Source: Firmicutes bacterium UBA1739 (GTDB lineage Bacteria > Bacillota > Clostridia > Peptostreptococcales > Anaerovoracaceae). From it: a DNA stretch of 13,708 bases. A program made the position numbers and the translations under genes. Location of the stretch: positions 13,437-27,144 of the forward strand of contig DCHZ01000038.1 in NCBI GenBank assembly GCA_002315385.1, given 5' to 3'. A model generated the notes under the pieces. It did no database searches. It was given only the letters and a program-made list of their open reading frames with translations, and was not told the origin of the DNA. Shown here in pieces: positions 12,952 through 13,708 of the stretch (position 1 is its first letter; each line of letters opens with the position of its first letter).

Positions 12952-13207
12952 TAAAAAGTTCCCGATTGAAGCACATCATACATTTTGCTGTTACTTTTGG
13001 AATTGTCAATAATAGTGCAGTCAGTAAATCCACATAATTATTCCGGGCAGCAATTGTTCGATTTTTTTCCATCAGTCTTCGGTATGCAGTCGGATGAATA
13101 CCGTATGAGTTTTAAGTATTATATTCTAACCTGGTTGTAATTCATTGTCCAAGCTCGGTTCTGAACTCTTCACTCGTATGATATATTCCTTTTGAAAGTT
13201 TAGCGTG
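12952..13207. other. Intergenic region between tupA promoter and amidohydrolase, no gene recognised
   Basis: About 255 bases with no convincing gene. It holds one copy of a 23-bp direct repeat (12998-13020), a T-run at about 13061-13067, and a weak inverted repeat CGGTAT...ATACCG (13080-13103). A 44-codon minus-strand frame from an ATG at about 13067 has no good ribosome binding site and matches nothing I recognise. No clear terminator follows the amidohydrolase stop. Confidence 0.5.
12998..13020. repeat. 23-bp direct repeat, copy 1
   Basis: Begins TGGAATTGTC and ends ATAGTGCAG. It is identical to bases 13686-13708 at the end of the window, 688 bp away in the same orientation. Confidence 0.9.
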
Positions 13208-13693
13208 TTATTCTACCAACTCTCCGCGAATGTAGAATTCCTTCGGAGTCTGCTTATGAATATCATAAACATCTATATCGAAAAGATTGTTTTCAAACAC
13301 AAGGAAGCTTGCGTCTTTTCCCACTTTGATGTTTCCGATTCTGTCATCGAGTCCCATCTGTTTTGCTCCGTTTATTGTATAACCTTTAATCAGTTTATCG
13401 AGGCTGAGCTGATCCCCGCTATCAGGAATCCTTTCAACGGATGAATGGTCTTCTACGTCTGACGGTGTCTGACGGGTTATTCCGGTTTCGATACCTTCAT
13501 ACGGATTCCATGCGGTCAGACTCTGCAGGGTTATACTGTCAGATGAAAAACTTATCAGTGCTCCGGTGTTCCATATTGTATTTGCACGATAGGTTTTGGA
13601 GGCTCTGTCCTCACCCAGAATTCTGTTCATTATGCTTTGAGCGGTTGTGTCTCCGACATAGGCCACTTCGCCTTCTTCAGGGATGTGGAATTG
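13208..13693 (-). CDS. Amidohydrolase family protein (YtcJ-like), C-terminal fragment
   Basis: About 160 residues matching the C-terminal third of YtcJ-type metal-dependent amidohydrolases: a GEDRASKTY...N.GALISFSSDS segment with the late active-site Asp region, NPYEGIETGITRQ, then LIKGYTINGAKQMGLDDRIGNIKVGKDASFLVFENNLFDID, the usual closing beta-domain. The N-terminal metal site (HxH) is missing. The frame is open from 13693 and blocked by an in-frame TGA at 13696-13694, inside the 23-bp repeat at the window end. The first possible start inside the fragment is GTG at 13666, but this is the middle of a domain, so it is not a true start. It is either a real truncated pseudogene or a gene cut by a contig end. 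The stop is TAA at 13210-13208. It has no obvious functional link to the tungsten genes. Confidence 0.8.
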   Translation of the reverse strand, partial: QFHIPEEGEVAYVGDTTAQSIMNRILGEDRASKTYRANTIWNTGALISFSSDSITLQSLTAWNPYEGIETGITRQTPSDVEDHSSVERIPDSGDQLSLDKLIKGYTINGAKQMGLDDRIGNIKVGKDASFLVFENNLFDIDVYDIHKQTPKEFYIRGELVE

Positions 13694-13708
13694 TCAATAA
13701 TAGTGCAG
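13686..13708. repeat. 23-bp direct repeat, copy 2, at the window end
   Basis: Identical to 12998-13020. Its last base is the last base of the window, and it contains the TGA that closes the amidohydrolase frame. This placement suggests an assembly break at a repeated sequence, though a real insertion boundary is possible. Confidence 0.9.

Noticed and set aside
12935..13110. Minus-strand open frame of about 58 codons (44 from an ATG at about 13067) overlapping repeat copy 1
   Set aside because: Weak ribosome binding site, no recognisable family, and it would run over the tupA -35 region. A frame this long is expected by chance.

Overview
The window reads as a chromosomal piece of an anaerobic, low-to-mid G+C Bacillota of clostridial type. 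This is inferred from strong AGGAGG-type ribosome binding sites, consensus TATAAT promoters with A/T-rich spacers, many GTG starts, and gene families typical of obligate anaerobes: tungsten aldehyde oxidoreductase, polyferredoxins, an iron-dependent alcohol dehydrogenase, and a MoeA fused to a periplasmic-binding-like domain. The species cannot be named from the sequence.

Almost the whole window is one tungsten-enzyme island. From right to left on the minus strand: (i) 13208-13693 is the 3' part of a YtcJ-like amidohydrolase, cut at the window edge. (ii) 12883-10501 is tupA-tupB-tupC, a tungstate ABC importer with its own promoter and a hairpin between tupA and tupB. (iii) 10500-10302 is a control region with a half-site cluster, a possible terminator, a consensus promoter and a 20-bp dyad. 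(iv) 10301-6416 is an operon of aor (tungsten aldehyde:ferredoxin oxidoreductase), moaD (molybdopterin-synthase small subunit) and a large fusion of a four-cluster polyferredoxin with an iron-containing alcohol dehydrogenase. It ends at a clear terminator. (v) 5644-6321 on the plus strand is a ThiF/MoeB-like adenylyltransferase, the expected activator of MoaD. It converges on the aor operon. (vi) 5564-54 on the minus strand is an operon of two flavoproteins (a GlpA-like protein with a BFD-type [2Fe-2S] domain, and a pyridine-nucleotide disulfide-type partner) followed by two MoeA paralogues, the second fused to a PBP-like domain. Operons (v) and (vi) start back to back from one 8-bp palindrome that supplies both -10 boxes.

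Together the genes could import tungstate (TupABC), activate and thiolate the pterin (ThiF-like, MoaD), insert the metal (MoeA paralogues), make the tungsten enzyme (AOR), and move its electrons through a polyferredoxin and flavoproteins. The fused alcohol dehydrogenase links aldehyde oxidation to the aldehyde/alcohol couple. The metabolic roles are inferred from families and context.

The most unusual points are: TupA appears circularly permuted (its usual C-terminal tail sits directly after the signal peptide); an AorA-like polyferredoxin is fused to an alcohol dehydrogenase with a complete ribosome binding site and ATG at the junction; and a 23-bp direct repeat ends exactly at the window end, where it interrupts the amidohydrolase reading frame.
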